64,000 bases of DNA from Bacteroidaceae bacterium (GCA_017935785.1 JAGBGU010000068.1:61746-125745); one strand, 5' to 3'. Counted from the first letter of the stretch, positions 7,279 through 16,403 are shown. Notes: generated by a model not told the origin, from the letters alone. Numbers and translations: made by a program.

Positions 7279-9299
7279 GAAAGAGCGGCCTGATACTTCT
7301 GTGTCTGATTCCCTGCTTGGCATGGAGCCAGAAAGAGACATCGCTCCAAGGTGTGCAAGTGTCGGCAAAACGGCGGCTCAGCGACACCGGGCTGCAGAAG
7401 ACATCGCTCGACAGCACCCAACTGCACGACAACATAGCGCTGTCCATGGCAGACATCCTTACACGGAACTCAACCCTCTTTATCAAAAACTATGGCAGGG
7501 CCACGGAAAGCACCGCAGAGTTCAGAGGCACATCGCCCAGCCACACCCAGGTAACATGGAACGGCATGCGGATAAACTCGCCCATGCTGGGAACGGTGGA
7601 CTTCAGCACCCTTCCGGCCTACTTCATAGACCAGGCCACCCTGTATCACGGAGCCAGCAGCATGCACCTTACCGGCGGCGGACTGGGCGGAGCCGTGGAA
7701 CTCCGAACCCTGGCACCAACGGACGGCGGAAGTTCGCTGCAATACATCCAGGGCATTGGTTCGTACCACACCTACGACCAGTTCCTGCGCTTCAGCCACA
7801 GTACGCCCAAATGGAGCAGCAGCACCCGCATTGTGTACAGCACCAGCAAGAACAACTTCAGCTATGTCAATCATGACAAGAAGGTGGACATAAGGGACGA
7901 AGCCGGCAACATCATTGACAGCTATCATCCCACGGAGCGCAACCAAAGCGGATACTTCACAGACATTCATGCCCTGCAGGACATCTTCCATAACGACCAT
8001 AAGGGCAACCGCATGGGACTGTCCGTATGGTATGCCCACCACAAAAGAGGACTCCCCTTTCTGAGCGTAGACTACAAGGACGATACGGACTTTACCAACG
8101 AGCAGAATCAGAACACGCTGCGGAGCGTACTGAGTTGGGAGCATACGGCACAGCAGTGGAAAACCGCACTGCGGGGAGGATACATCTATCAGGACGTGGC
8201 CTACCACTATTCCACCACACGCCAGAACGTACACACCGTCATTACCCAAAGCCAAAGCTATACGCACAACGGATATCTGCAGGCCGAGGCCGACTACATT
8301 CCACACGAAAACTGGATGCTCAGCGCCAAAGCCGAAGCCTATTACAATAAGGTAAGAAGCTACGACAGAAGCCCTTTCCACCAAAGCGAGAACTATGACA
8401 AAGGACGGATGGAATACCACGGCAGCCTGCAGGCCCGCTGGCGGCCGTTCGCCCCATTCAGTCTGGCTGCCGTCATCCGGGAAGAGGCATACGGCCACAA
8501 ATGGGTGCCGATAATGCCTGCGATCTTTGCCGACTATGTGCTCTATGCTCCCTGGAAACTTGTGGCAAAAGCCTCCGTAGCCCGCAATTACCGCTATCCG
8601 TCCATGAACGACCTTTATTTCAAGCCCGGCGGCAACCCCGGCCTGGAGCCGGAAAAAGGATTTACCTACGATGCCGGCATAGAATGGGAGATAAGCCGCA
8701 AGCGGTTTCAGCTAAGGGGCAACGCAAGCGCCTTCGACTCGTACATAAAGGACTGGATTCTGTGGACCCCCAACACCAAGGGATACTGGCAGCCGAGCAA
8801 TGTAAAGGAAGTGCACAACTATGGTGTGGAGACCACCTTAGAGGCCGGACTGAAGATAAGGAAGCACACGCAGGCAAGCCTGACGGCAAACTATGCCTTC
8901 ACCCCCAGCATCAACAAGGGCGAACAGTCGGGCGGCAACGACGCCTCATACGGCAAGCAGCTCTGCTACGTGCCCAGGCACTCCGCCAACTTATCCGCCC
9001 GCGTACAGTGGAAATCGTGGGCGCTGCAATACAAGTGGGTACACTATAGCGAGCGCTTTACCACCACAAGCAACGAGGTGTCATACATTACCGGACGGCT
9101 GAAACCCTACTTCATGTCTGACATTACGCTTGAAAAGACATTCCGCCTGCGCCATCTGGACGTATCTGTAAAAGGGGTGGTCAACAACCTGTTCGACACG
9201 GATTATGTGACGGTTTTGTCACGGCCAATGGCCGGACGCAACTTTGAAGTGTTCATACAACTGAAGCCAAAATGGGAAAAGAAACGAAAAGAATACTGA
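7275..9299 (+). CDS. btuB: TonB-dependent cobalamin receptor BtuB
   Basis: A 674-residue outer-membrane receptor with a signal peptide (residues 1-18, AWS-Q). The plug domain is clear: ADILTRNSTLFIKNYG, TEFRGTSPSHTQVTWNGMRI and the LTGGGLGGAVELRT segment. The rest alternates beta strands and ends in the aromatic-terminated barrel segment NFEVFIQLKP. The protein lacks the N-terminal carboxypeptidase-like extension of SusC proteins, so it is a BtuB/iron-type receptor. Riboswitch control and the following btuFCD genes point to corrinoids as substrate. Its end overlaps the next start by 28 bp. Confidence 0.92.
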   Translation: MRKSGLILLCLIPCLAWSQKETSLQGVQVSAKRRLSDTGLQKTSLDSTQLHDNIALSMADILTRNSTLFIKNYGRATESTAEFRGTSPSHTQVTWNGMRINSPMLGTVDFSTLPAYFIDQATLYHGASSMHLTGGGLGGAVELRTLAPTDGGSSLQYIQGIGSYHTYDQFLRFSHSTPKWSSSTRIVYSTSKNNFSYVNHDKKVDIRDEAGNIIDSYHPTERNQSGYFTDIHALQDIFHNDHKGNRMGLSVWYAHHKRGLPFLSVDYKDDTDFTNEQNQNTLRSVLSWEHTAQQWKTALRGGYIYQDVAYHYSTTRQNVHTVITQSQSYTHNGYLQAEADYIPHENWMLSAKAEAYYNKVRSYDRSPFHQSENYDKGRMEYHGSLQARWRPFAPFSLAAVIREEAYGHKWVPIMPAIFADYVLYAPWKLVAKASVARNYRYPSMNDLYFKPGGNPGLEPEKGFTYDAGIEWEISRKRFQLRGNASAFDSYIKDWILWTPNTKGYWQPSNVKEVHNYGVETTLEAGLKIRKHTQASLTANYAFTPSINKGEQSGGNDASYGKQLCYVPRHSANLSARVQWKSWALQYKWVHYSERFTTTSNEVSYITGRLKPYFMSDITLEKTFRLRHLDVSVKGVVNNLFDTDYVTVLSRPMAGRNFEVFIQLKPKWEKKRKEY

Positions 9300-10393
9300 A
9301 AGCCGCCGCCATGCTGCTTGCCATCCTTACGGCAACGGCATGCGCAGGCAGGCAAACTTCCGTCCCGACAGCGGAAGGCGGAGACACCATACCCATGCGC
9401 CACGCACGCAACCTTTGTATGGTACGGCACGCCGGATATACCGAGGCCGTTATCCGCAACCCCTGGGACACCACCCGGATACTGAACCGCTATATCCTGG
9501 CGGAAGACAGGGAAACGGACATCCCCACTGCAGGAACAAGGCTGAACGTTCCGCTCCGCAAGGCGGTTGTCTTCTCCAGCGTGCATTGTGCGCTTTTGCA
9601 GGAGTTGGGATGCCAGGATGCCATTGGCGGTGTGTGCGAGCTGAAGTACATCCACATCCCCTATATCCAGGAAGGCGTAAGAGAAGGGCGCATTGCCGAC
9701 ATGGGCAACGGAACCGCGCCCAATACGGAACGGATAATGGAGCTGATGCCCGACGTGCTGATGCCGAACGTATTTGAGAACAACGGCGGATTCGGAAGAC
9801 TGGAACGGATGGGCATACCCATTGTGGGCTGCGCCGAATATATGGAGACATCGCCGCTGGCACAGGCGGAATGGATGAGGTTCTACGGCAGACTGTTCGG
9901 GAAAGGAGAACGTGCGGACAGCCTGTTTGCCTGCATAGAAAAGGAATACCTGGCGCTCAGGCATACGGCAGAAAGCGTAAAGGAAAAGCCTGTTGTCATA
10001 AACGAAGTGCCCCACAGCGGAAAATGGTTTGTGGCAGCCGGAGAAAGCACAATGGGACAAATGTACCAGGATGCCGGAGCCGCATACGCCTTTGCGCACA
10101 TACCCGGTTCGGGAAGCGTTGCGCTCAGTATTGAGGAAGTTTTGGAGAAAGCCGTCCATGCCGACCTGTGGATGATAAAACGCTACGGCAGCGCCACCAG
10201 AAAACAGCTGACAGACGGACTGCCCGGACTGCACCGCATCAAGGCCTCCATGTGGCTGTGCGACACACAGACGAGCCGTTACTTTGAAGAAACGCCCTTT
10301 CATCCCGAATGGCTTCTGAAGAATCTGATACAGATATTCCATCCCGAACTGAACATCAAGACAGACAAGACATACTTCCAGCCCATAGAATGA
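9272..10393 (+). CDS. btuF: Corrinoid ABC transporter substrate-binding lipoprotein BtuF
   Basis: A 373-residue periplasmic binding protein with a lipobox (LTATAC, Cys24). It has the type III helical-backbone binding protein pattern: KAVVFSSVHCALLQELGCQDAIGGV, then PNTERIMELMPDVLMPN, and IPIVGCAEYMETSPLAQAEWMRFYG. The start lies inside btuB, 28 bp before its stop, and the end overlaps btuC by ATGA. It would deliver corrinoid from BtuB to the inner-membrane BtuC2D2 complex. Iron-siderophore binding proteins look similar, so the specificity assignment rests on the riboswitch and neighbours. Confidence 0.88.
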   Translation: MGKETKRILKAAAMLLAILTATACAGRQTSVPTAEGGDTIPMRHARNLCMVRHAGYTEAVIRNPWDTTRILNRYILAEDRETDIPTAGTRLNVPLRKAVVFSSVHCALLQELGCQDAIGGVCELKYIHIPYIQEGVREGRIADMGNGTAPNTERIMELMPDVLMPNVFENNGGFGRLERMGIPIVGCAEYMETSPLAQAEWMRFYGRLFGKGERADSLFACIEKEYLALRHTAESVKEKPVVINEVPHSGKWFVAAGESTMGQMYQDAGAAYAFAHIPGSGSVALSIEEVLEKAVHADLWMIKRYGSATRKQLTDGLPGLHRIKASMWLCDTQTSRYFEETPFHPEWLLKNLIQIFHPELNIKTDKTYFQPIE

Positions 10394-11403
10394 AACCGCT
10401 CATACTATTTTCACTCATACTTACACTGGCAGCCCTGTGCGTGGCCAACCTGTTGTGGGGAAGTCTGGACATCCCCGCCCATGCCGTATGGCAGATTCTC
10501 TGCGGAGAAGACATTGCGGCACACCCGTCATGGAGATTCATCATCATGGAAAACAGAATACCGCAAATGGCCACGGCACTGTTCTGCGGGGCGGCCCTGA
10601 GCACCAGCGGCCTGCTGCTGCAGACGGCCTTCCGCAATCCGCTGGCCGGCCCGTCCATCCTGGGTATAGATTCGGGAGCCAATCTGGGTGTGGCCGCGGT
10701 AATGCTATGCCTGGGCGGAGGTGTCACACTGGGCAGCCTGAGCCTGGACGGCTACCTGCTGGTCATCTGTGCCGCAATGGCAGGTGCGCTCAGCATCATG
10801 GCGCTGCTGGTTATGCTCTCAAGCCTGCTCCGCAGCCCGGTAATGCTGCTCATCACCGGCGTCATCATCAGCTATGTTACCGGGGCGCTCATCAGCCTGC
10901 TCAACTTTTCCGCCACGGAAGAGGGCGTCCATTCCTACGTCATGTGGGGAATGGGAAACTTCAGCGGCATATCCCTTGACCGGCTGCCTGTCTATGTGGC
11001 GCTTTGTTCAGCCGGACTGTTATTGAGCGTACTGCTGATAAAGCCGCTGGACACCCTGCTGCTGGGCGACCGTTATGCCACAAACCTGGGCATACGCATC
11101 AGGCTCACGCGCAATGCGCTGCTGTTGTGTACCGGGCTGCTCACCGCCGCCACCACCGCCTTTTGCGGTCCCGTATCCTTCCTGGGGCTGGCCGTTCCGC
11201 ACATTGCCCGTATGGTCATGCGCACAAGCAGCCACCGCATTCTTGTACCGGCCACCATGCTGGTGGGCGCGTGTCTGGCGCTGCTGTGCAACCTGTGCAG
11301 TACGCTGCCAAGCAACGGAAGCCTCATCCCCATTAACGTAATCACACCGCTCATAGGCGCACCGGTAATCCTCTATGTCATCCTTCATTCCAGAAAACAG
11401 TAA
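10390..11403 (+). CDS. btuC: Corrinoid ABC transporter permease BtuC (FecCD family)
   Basis: I chose the ATG at 10390, which overlaps the btuF stop as ATGA; a longer in-frame extension to 10309 would only read inside btuF. The 337-residue product is highly hydrophobic with about ten membrane helices and carries FecCD signatures: NRIPQMATALFCGAALSTSG, QTAFRNPLAGPSILGIDSGAN and the coupling region CGPVSFLGLAVPHIARM. It forms the inner-membrane channel with BtuD. Confidence 0.92.
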   Translation: MKPLILFSLILTLAALCVANLLWGSLDIPAHAVWQILCGEDIAAHPSWRFIIMENRIPQMATALFCGAALSTSGLLLQTAFRNPLAGPSILGIDSGANLGVAAVMLCLGGGVTLGSLSLDGYLLVICAAMAGALSIMALLVMLSSLLRSPVMLLITGVIISYVTGALISLLNFSATEEGVHSYVMWGMGNFSGISLDRLPVYVALCSAGLLLSVLLIKPLDTLLLGDRYATNLGIRIRLTRNALLLCTGLLTAATTAFCGPVSFLGLAVPHIARMVMRTSSHRILVPATMLVGACLALLCNLCSTLPSNGSLIPINVITPLIGAPVILYVILHSRKQ

Positions 11404-11408
11404 CGCCC

Positions 11409-12164
11409 ATGATTGAACTGAAGAATCTTTCAACCGGTTACGGCCGGCACACGGTTTCCGCCAACCTGAACGCCACCTTGCAGAGCGGCAGGCTTACCTG
11501 TCTGCTGGGTCCGAACGGAGTGGGCAAAAGCACGCTTCTGCGCACATTGTGCGGTTTTCAGCCTCCATTGGAAGGCAGGATGGAAATGGACGGAAAGGAC
11601 ATGGCGCAACTGTCGCGCAAAGAAATGAGCCGCAGCATTGGGGTGGTACTGACGGAACGGCCCGACGTAACGGACATGCGGGCAAGCGATATGGTGGCCC
11701 TGGGCCGCACGCCCTATACCGGCTTTTGGGGCACGCTGGGCACAGAGGACCGCAACAGAGTGGACGAAGCCATGCAACTGGTGGGAATTGCGCATCTGGC
11801 ACACCGAATGATTCACACGCTGAGCGACGGCGAAAGGCAGAAGGTAATGATTGCCAAGGCACTGGCGCAGCAGACACCCGTAATTCTGCTGGACGAGCCA
11901 ACGGCCTTCCTCGACTTCCCGAGCAAGGTGGAAACCATGCGGCTGCTCCACCGTCTGGCGCACGAAAGCGGAAAGACCGTCTTTCTGAGTACGCACGACC
12001 TGGAAACGGCCATACAACTGTCTGACGACCTGTGGCTGCTTTCTGCCGACGGACTGGAAAGCGGAACAGCTGACAGCCTGTCGGCCGACGGCAGCCTGGA
12101 GCGTTTTGTCTCGTGCAACGGAATCAGGTTCGACGCCGCCAGAAAAGTGTTCTATCTTTCCTGA
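11409..12164 (+). CDS. btuD: Corrinoid ABC transporter ATP-binding protein BtuD
   Basis: A 251-residue ABC ATPase, starting 5 bp after btuC. Walker A is GPNGVGKST, the signature is LSDGERQ (D replaces the usual G, as often in this family) and Walker B is VILLDEPTAFLD, followed by the H-loop in STHD. It powers the BtuC permease. It is the last gene of the riboswitch-led operon; the nine-copy 41-bp repeat array begins about 50 bp after its stop. Confidence 0.92.
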   Translation: MIELKNLSTGYGRHTVSANLNATLQSGRLTCLLGPNGVGKSTLLRTLCGFQPPLEGRMEMDGKDMAQLSRKEMSRSIGVVLTERPDVTDMRASDMVALGRTPYTGFWGTLGTEDRNRVDEAMQLVGIAHLAHRMIHTLSDGERQKVMIAKALAQQTPVILLDEPTAFLDFPSKVETMRLLHRLAHESGKTVFLSTHDLETAIQLSDDLWLLSADGLESGTADSLSADGSLERFVSCNGIRFDAARKVFYLS

Positions 12165-12212
12165 ATCGGAGGAATCCTTCGTCATTCCCTTCCTTTTCGC
12201 TTACAGATACCC

Positions 12213-12580
12213 TTCCGCGAGGGGTCGCGGAGCATTTCCACAGCGAAAAAATGGTCCGCGAGGGGTCGCGGAGCATTTCTACAGCGAAAAAACGGTCCGC
12301 GAGGGGTCGCGGAGCATTTCCACAGCGAAAAAACGGTCCGCGAGGGGTCGCGAAGCATTTCTACAGCGAAAAAACGGTCCGCGAGGGGTCGCGGAGCATT
12401 TCCACAGCGAAAAAACGGTCCGCGAGGGGTCGCGGAGCATTTCCACAGCGAAAAAATGGCCGGCGAGGGGTCGCCGAGCATTTCCACAGCGAAAAAACGG
12501 TCCGCGAGGGGTCGCGGAGCATTTCTACAGCAAAAAAATGGCCGGCGAGGGGTCGCGGAGCATTTCTACAGCGAAAAGAT
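12213..12580. repeat. Nine-copy 41-bp tandem repeat, each unit a small hairpin
   Basis: The core GAGGGGTCGC recurs at 12219, 12260, 12301, 12342, 12383, 12424, 12465, 12506 and 12547, exactly 41 bp apart. Each unit reads roughly CCGCGA-GGGG-TCGCGG followed by AGCATTTC(C/T)ACAGCG and an A-tract. The two six-base arms pair around a GGGG loop. No stop occurs in the plus frames across the array, but 41 is not a multiple of 3, so open frames here are a by-product and not evidence of a protein. There are no unique spacers, so it is not CRISPR. Confidence 0.9.
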
Positions 12581-12694
12581 TGGTTTTCGCTCGCTTAATC
12601 GTCCCTTTCGCGTGTGCTTCTTCTATATAACAAAAGACGGAAGTCCAAAGTAGAATGATGAAGGACGTATGAAGGAAGAACGATGAGCGAAAAA

Positions 12695-12950
12695 CGTCTG
12701 GAAGACGTGAATTTGAATAGCCGGGGGCTTTTAAGCCCTCGGTATCTTACGTCCGCACAATAATGGCGTCTGCAAAGACGCGAATCGGCAACATGGATTT
12801 ATCAAGCGATATTCGTTCAACGCTCAAGGTTCATCGTTAAAAACGTTGCCGTTCCGCGTCCTTCAGACGCCATTTTTTTGTCTTGTCAATTTTTCCACGG
12901 GTTCAAGAACCCGCGGCTATTCGCCCTTCGGGCCTCCCGTCTTCCAGACG
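12695..12950. repeat. 256-bp inverted-repeat element with internal hairpins
   Basis: CGTCTGGAAGACG at 12695-12707 is answered by its exact complement CGTCTTCCAGACG at 12938-12950. Inside, GAATAGCCG (12715-12723) and its complement near 12914-12922 continue the symmetry. Local hairpins are CCGGGGGCTTTTAAGCCCTCGG on the left and CCACGGGTTCAAGAACCCGCGG on the right, and the centre holds AATGGCGTCTG...CAGACGCCATT. There is no ORF. It looks like a miniature inverted-repeat element or paired REP sequences. Confidence 0.7.
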
Positions 12951-12980
12951 GAGTGAACCATTTTTAGCACATACCTTAAC

Positions 12981-13865
12981 CTACTGGCCAAACTTTGCCA
13001 TTCTGTTGCGCAGCAGATTGGCAAACTCATGATTCTTCAGCCCCCACTGCGGAGCGATGACCATCTCGGGCGGACTTTGGCTTACGAAGCGTTCCAGCAC
13101 AAGGCGGGACGGCAGGCGGCTGATGTAGCGTAGCACCAGGTCGATGTATTCCTCGGCCGTTGGCACCGCCCAGGGGCAGGCTTCGTACTCGCGTGCCAGT
13201 TGCGTACCGCGGATAATCTGCAGCTGGTGCAGTTTGAGGGTGGTCAGCGGCAGCCTTCCAATCTCTTCCGCCTGGCGCATGAGTTCCTCTTCGGATTCCC
13301 AGGGGAAGCCCAATATGATATGCGCCCCCACCCTTATGCCACGTTCTGCCGTGCGGCGAATAGCCTCGCATGACTGACGGAACGTATGCCCGCGGTTGAT
13401 GCGCACCAAGGTTTCCTCATTGGCGCTTTCCACACCGTATTCCACAATAAGAAAAGTGCGCCGGTTCAGCTCTTCCAGATAATCCAAAAGATTGTCCGGC
13501 ATGCAGTCGGGACGAGTACCGATGACCAGTCCCACCACATCGGGCACACGCAGCGCCTCTTCGTAAAGCTCCTTCAGGCGGTCCAGCGCGGCATACGTAT
13601 TGGTATAGGCCTGGAAATAGGCCAGATACTTCATCTCGGGATACTTGCGGGCAAAGAACCGTTTGCCCTCTTCCAGCTGTTGCGTAACCGACTTTTCCGT
13701 GCGGCAATAGGCGGGATTGAACGTCTGGTTGTTACAGAACGTACAGCCGCCCGTACCCAGGGTGCCGTCCCGGTTGGGACAAGTCATTCCGGCATTGACC
13801 GATATTTTCTGAACCTTGCAGCCCAGCTCGCTTTGCAGCCACGGGCCAAATTCCACATACTTCAT
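12981..13865 (-). CDS. TIGR01212-family radical SAM protein (YhcC-like)
   Basis: A 294-residue protein with the cluster-binding pattern of this family near the N-terminus: CPNRDGTLGTGGCTFC, Cys29, Cys41 and Cys44 (CX11CX2C). Downstream are YLAYFQAYTNTYA, GLVIGTRPDC, EYGVESANEETL and the HIILGFP strand typical of the radical SAM barrel. These enzymes bind a 4Fe-4S cluster and generate a 5'-deoxyadenosyl radical; the substrate is not established. It is divergent from the S9 peptidase gene and transcribed toward the repeat region. Confidence 0.9.
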   Translation of the reverse strand: MKYVEFGPWLQSELGCKVQKISVNAGMTCPNRDGTLGTGGCTFCNNQTFNPAYCRTEKSVTQQLEEGKRFFARKYPEMKYLAYFQAYTNTYAALDRLKELYEEALRVPDVVGLVIGTRPDCMPDNLLDYLEELNRRTFLIVEYGVESANEETLVRINRGHTFRQSCEAIRRTAERGIRVGAHIILGFPWESEEELMRQAEEIGRLPLTTLKLHQLQIIRGTQLAREYEACPWAVPTAEEYIDLVLRYISRLPSRLVLERFVSQSPPEMVIAPQWGLKNHEFANLLRNRMAKFGQ

Positions 13866-13946
13866 AACGTAAAAGTACTGCTTTCGGGCATAAATACCAA
13901 ATTATTTTCGTAACTTCGCTGCCAAAATGATTTAATTGACAACATT

Positions 13947-16154
13947 ATGAGACGTATTTTCTCCCTTCTTGCCTTCGTACTGGCCTTTTTCGGCACGCAG
14001 GCAACGGCCGACAATCTCGACCTGAAAGACTTGTGCAACGGCACCTATTCGGCACGCCGCATCTATGGTGTTAACCCTCTGAACGACGGACTGAACTATG
14101 CCCAGATGAGCCCGGACCGCACACAGATTCTGACCTATTCCTTCAAGACCGGCGAACAGACCGGTGTGCTCTTTGACGCCAACAACATAAAGGGCAGAAT
14201 ACGCATCAAGAACATAGACGGATACATCATGAGTCCGGACGAGAGCCACATTCTCCTGCAGACACAGACCAAGCGCATTTACCGCCACAGCGCCACGGCA
14301 GAATACTATATATATAATGTAAAGAGCCGCACGCTGGCCAACCTGAGCCTGAACGGCCCGCAGGAAGTGCCTCTATGGAGCAAGGACGGAAACATGGTGG
14401 CATTCGTGCGCGAGGGCAACCTGTTCCTGGTAAAGCTGCTCTTCAACAACAGCGAGAGCCAGGTGACAAAGGACGGAAAGTTCAACGAAATCATCAACGG
14501 CAAGCCCGACTGGGTAAACGAAGAGGAATTCTCCTTCAACCGCGCATTCGACTTCAATGCCGACGGCACCATGCTGGCATGGATCCGTTATGACGAAAGC
14601 CAGGTCCCCCTCTACTCCTTCCCCTGGTTCAAGGGCATGTATCCCGAAAAGACACAGTATGCCGACTATCCCGGCACATACGACTACAAGTATCCCATTG
14701 CCGGACAGCCCAACAGCGTGGTTAAGGTGATGACATTCGACATAAAGAGCCGTGCCATAAGAGAAATGCAGCTGCCCATACCGGCCGACGGCTACATCCC
14801 CCGCATCCACTTCACCGACGATCCGCTGAAACTGCTGGTGTTCACACAGAACCGCCACCAGAACCAGCTGGACATCTACATTGCCAACCCACGTTCCACC
14901 GAATGCCGCATCATCGTACGCGACCAGGCGGAACACTACATCACAGAAGAGCCCTACAAGAACATAAGCCTTCATCCCGGAGGATTTGTACTCATGAGCG
15001 AGCGCAGCGGCTTTAACCACCTGTACCTGTACGACCTGAACGGCACCATGAAGCGCCAGCTCACCACCGGCAACTTTGTGGTGACAGACTATTACGGATA
15101 CGACGAGAAGACCGGCACCACCTATTATGCCAGCAACCAGGAAGGCCCCACACGCAAGGCCGTCTACAAGAGCGACATCAAGGGAAAGGTTGTCAAGCTC
15201 AGCACAAAAGAGGGCACCAACGACGCCATCTTCAGCAAGAACATGAAATACTTCATGAACGTGTACAGCAACATCAATACCCCACCCGTTACCACCCTTT
15301 GCGATGCCAAGGGCAAGGAACTGAAGGTGCTGGAGGACAACCAGGAACTGAAGGACAAGCTTGCCGCCATCGACCTTGGCGAACGCCGCTTCTTCAGTTT
15401 CAAGACACAGGACGGTGTGGAGCTGAACGGCTACATGGTACTGCCCCCCAACTTCAACGAAGCGCAGAAGTATCCCGTGGTAATGTACCAGTACAGCGGC
15501 CCCGGAAGCCAGCAGGTATTGGACAGCTGGTACACCGGCAACATGACCGGAACCCTCTATGAGCAGTATCTCGGACAGCGCGGATTCATCAGCGTTGTAG
15601 TGGACGGACGCGGAACCGGCGGACGCGGTCGCGACTTTGAGCAATGCACCTATCTGAAACTGGGACAGTTGGAAAGCCACGACCAGGCAGAGGCAGCCAT
15701 CTATCTGGGCAGCCTGCCCTATGTGGACAAGAACCGCATAGGCATCTGGGGATGGAGTTTCGGAGGCTTCAACACCCTGATGAGCATGAGCGAAGGCCGC
15801 GGCGTATTCGCAGCCGGAGTGGCGGTGGCCCCACCCACCAGCTGGCGTTATTACGACACCGTATATACCGAACGCTTCATGCGCACCCCCAACGAAAACA
15901 AGGAAGGATATGACGTAAGCCCCATCGGACGCGCGGCACAGCTCCAGGGCCACCTGCTCCTTTGCCACGGAATGGCAGACGACAACGTACATTACCGCAA
16001 CATAGCCGAATACTCCGAAGCATTGGTTCAGGCCGACAAGGACTTCAAGGAACTGGCCTACACAAACCGCAACCACAGCATATACGGAGGCAACACCCGC
16101 CACCACCTGTACCGCCAAATCACAAATTGGTTTGTGGATTATTTGCAAAAATAA
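13947..16154 (+). CDS. Exported S9 family peptidase, DPP-IV type
   Basis: A 735-residue protein with a signal peptide (about residues 1-21, ATA-D). The N-terminal two thirds form a DPP-IV beta-propeller (for example YIMSPDESHILLQTQTKR, KYPIAGQPNSVVKV). The C-terminal alpha/beta-hydrolase domain holds the triad: Ser604 in GWSFGG, Asp678 in HGMADDNVHY and His710 in NRNHSIYGG. The 32-residue Asp-His spacing equals that of human DPP4. The likely activity is release of X-Pro or X-Ala dipeptides from peptides in the periplasm. The tRNA-Arg promoter overlaps its 3' end. Confidence 0.93.
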   Translation: MRRIFSLLAFVLAFFGTQATADNLDLKDLCNGTYSARRIYGVNPLNDGLNYAQMSPDRTQILTYSFKTGEQTGVLFDANNIKGRIRIKNIDGYIMSPDESHILLQTQTKRIYRHSATAEYYIYNVKSRTLANLSLNGPQEVPLWSKDGNMVAFVREGNLFLVKLLFNNSESQVTKDGKFNEIINGKPDWVNEEEFSFNRAFDFNADGTMLAWIRYDESQVPLYSFPWFKGMYPEKTQYADYPGTYDYKYPIAGQPNSVVKVMTFDIKSRAIREMQLPIPADGYIPRIHFTDDPLKLLVFTQNRHQNQLDIYIANPRSTECRIIVRDQAEHYITEEPYKNISLHPGGFVLMSERSGFNHLYLYDLNGTMKRQLTTGNFVVTDYYGYDEKTGTTYYASNQEGPTRKAVYKSDIKGKVVKLSTKEGTNDAIFSKNMKYFMNVYSNINTPPVTTLCDAKGKELKVLEDNQELKDKLAAIDLGERRFFSFKTQDGVELNGYMVLPPNFNEAQKYPVVMYQYSGPGSQQVLDSWYTGNMTGTLYEQYLGQRGFISVVVDGRGTGGRGRDFEQCTYLKLGQLESHDQAEAAIYLGSLPYVDKNRIGIWGWSFGGFNTLMSMSEGRGVFAAGVAVAPPTSWRYYDTVYTERFMRTPNENKEGYDVSPIGRAAQLQGHLLLCHGMADDNVHYRNIAEYSEALVQADKDFKELAYTNRNHSIYGGNTRHHLYRQITNWFVDYLQK

Positions 16155-16173
16155 AAAATACTCACTACCTTTG
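16142..16173 (+). promoter_or_regulatory. Promoter of tRNA-Arg
   Basis: TTTG (16142-16145), 20 bp, then TACCTTTG (16166-16173): a perfect Bacteroidetes housekeeping promoter, ending 12 bases before the tRNA and overlapping the stop region of the S9 peptidase gene. Confidence 0.85.
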
Positions 16174-16185
16174 CACCGCAATTCA

Positions 16186-16259
16186 GGCCCCGTAGCTTAG
16201 CTGTATAGAGCGTCAGATTCCGGTTCTGAAGGTCAAGGGTTAGAATCCCTTCGGGGTCA
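16186..16259 (+). tRNA. tRNA-Arg (anticodon CCG)
   Basis: A 74-nt cloverleaf: acceptor GGCCCCG pairs with CGGGGTC (one G-U), D-stem GCTT/GAGC, anticodon stem TCAGA/TCTGA with loop TTCCGGT (anticodon CCG at 16220-16222), T-stem AAGGG/CCCTT, discriminator A. CCA is not encoded. The T-loop is TTAGAAT, with A instead of the near-universal C56, and the D-loop has G18-T19 instead of G18-G19. Confidence 0.93.
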
Positions 16260-16270
16260 CAAAGAAATAG

Positions 16271-16322
16271 CCTTGCCAATTTCGATGAAAGTTCACTTTC
16301 AATAGAAATTGGTGAGGTTTTT
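16271..16322 (+). terminator. Intrinsic terminator after tRNA-Arg
   Basis: CCTTGCCAATTTC (16271-16283) pairs imperfectly with GAAATTGGTGAGG (16305-16317), with an inner perfect hairpin TGAAAG-TTCA-CTTTCA, followed by a five-T tract. Confidence 0.75.
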
Positions 16323-16403
16323 ACTTTGTAAGACCTTCCCGTGGAAAGGGAAGGGTTCGGCGCAGCCAATCCCGAAGGGGCACAAAGGAAATTTCGGACG
16401 AAA

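Noticed and set aside
6238..7368. 376-codon minus-strand ORF across the PKD lipoprotein gene
   Set aside because: Shadow frame; composition is Cys/Val/Gly-rich without recognisable domains, and the plus-strand gene is clearly real.
10309..10389. Longer btuC start
   Set aside because: The extension lies within btuF and encodes hydrophilic residues; the ATG at 10390 overlaps the btuF stop as ATGA and begins the first membrane helix.
12213..12580. Possible CRISPR array
   Set aside because: Units are contiguous 41-bp repeats with no unique spacers, and no cas genes are in the window. The same applies to 39304-39609.
12106..12630. Two open frames (174 and 161 codons) through the 41-bp repeats
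   Set aside because: The open frames arise because the unit lacks stops in plus frames. With a 41-bp period, every frame cycles through the same peptides. There is no start signal or ribosome site.
14373..16181. 602-codon minus-strand ORF opposite the S9 peptidase gene
   Set aside because: It mirrors the peptidase codons and has no domains. Long antisense frames are common in genes with this codon use. The plus-strand gene has a signal peptide and a full catalytic triad.
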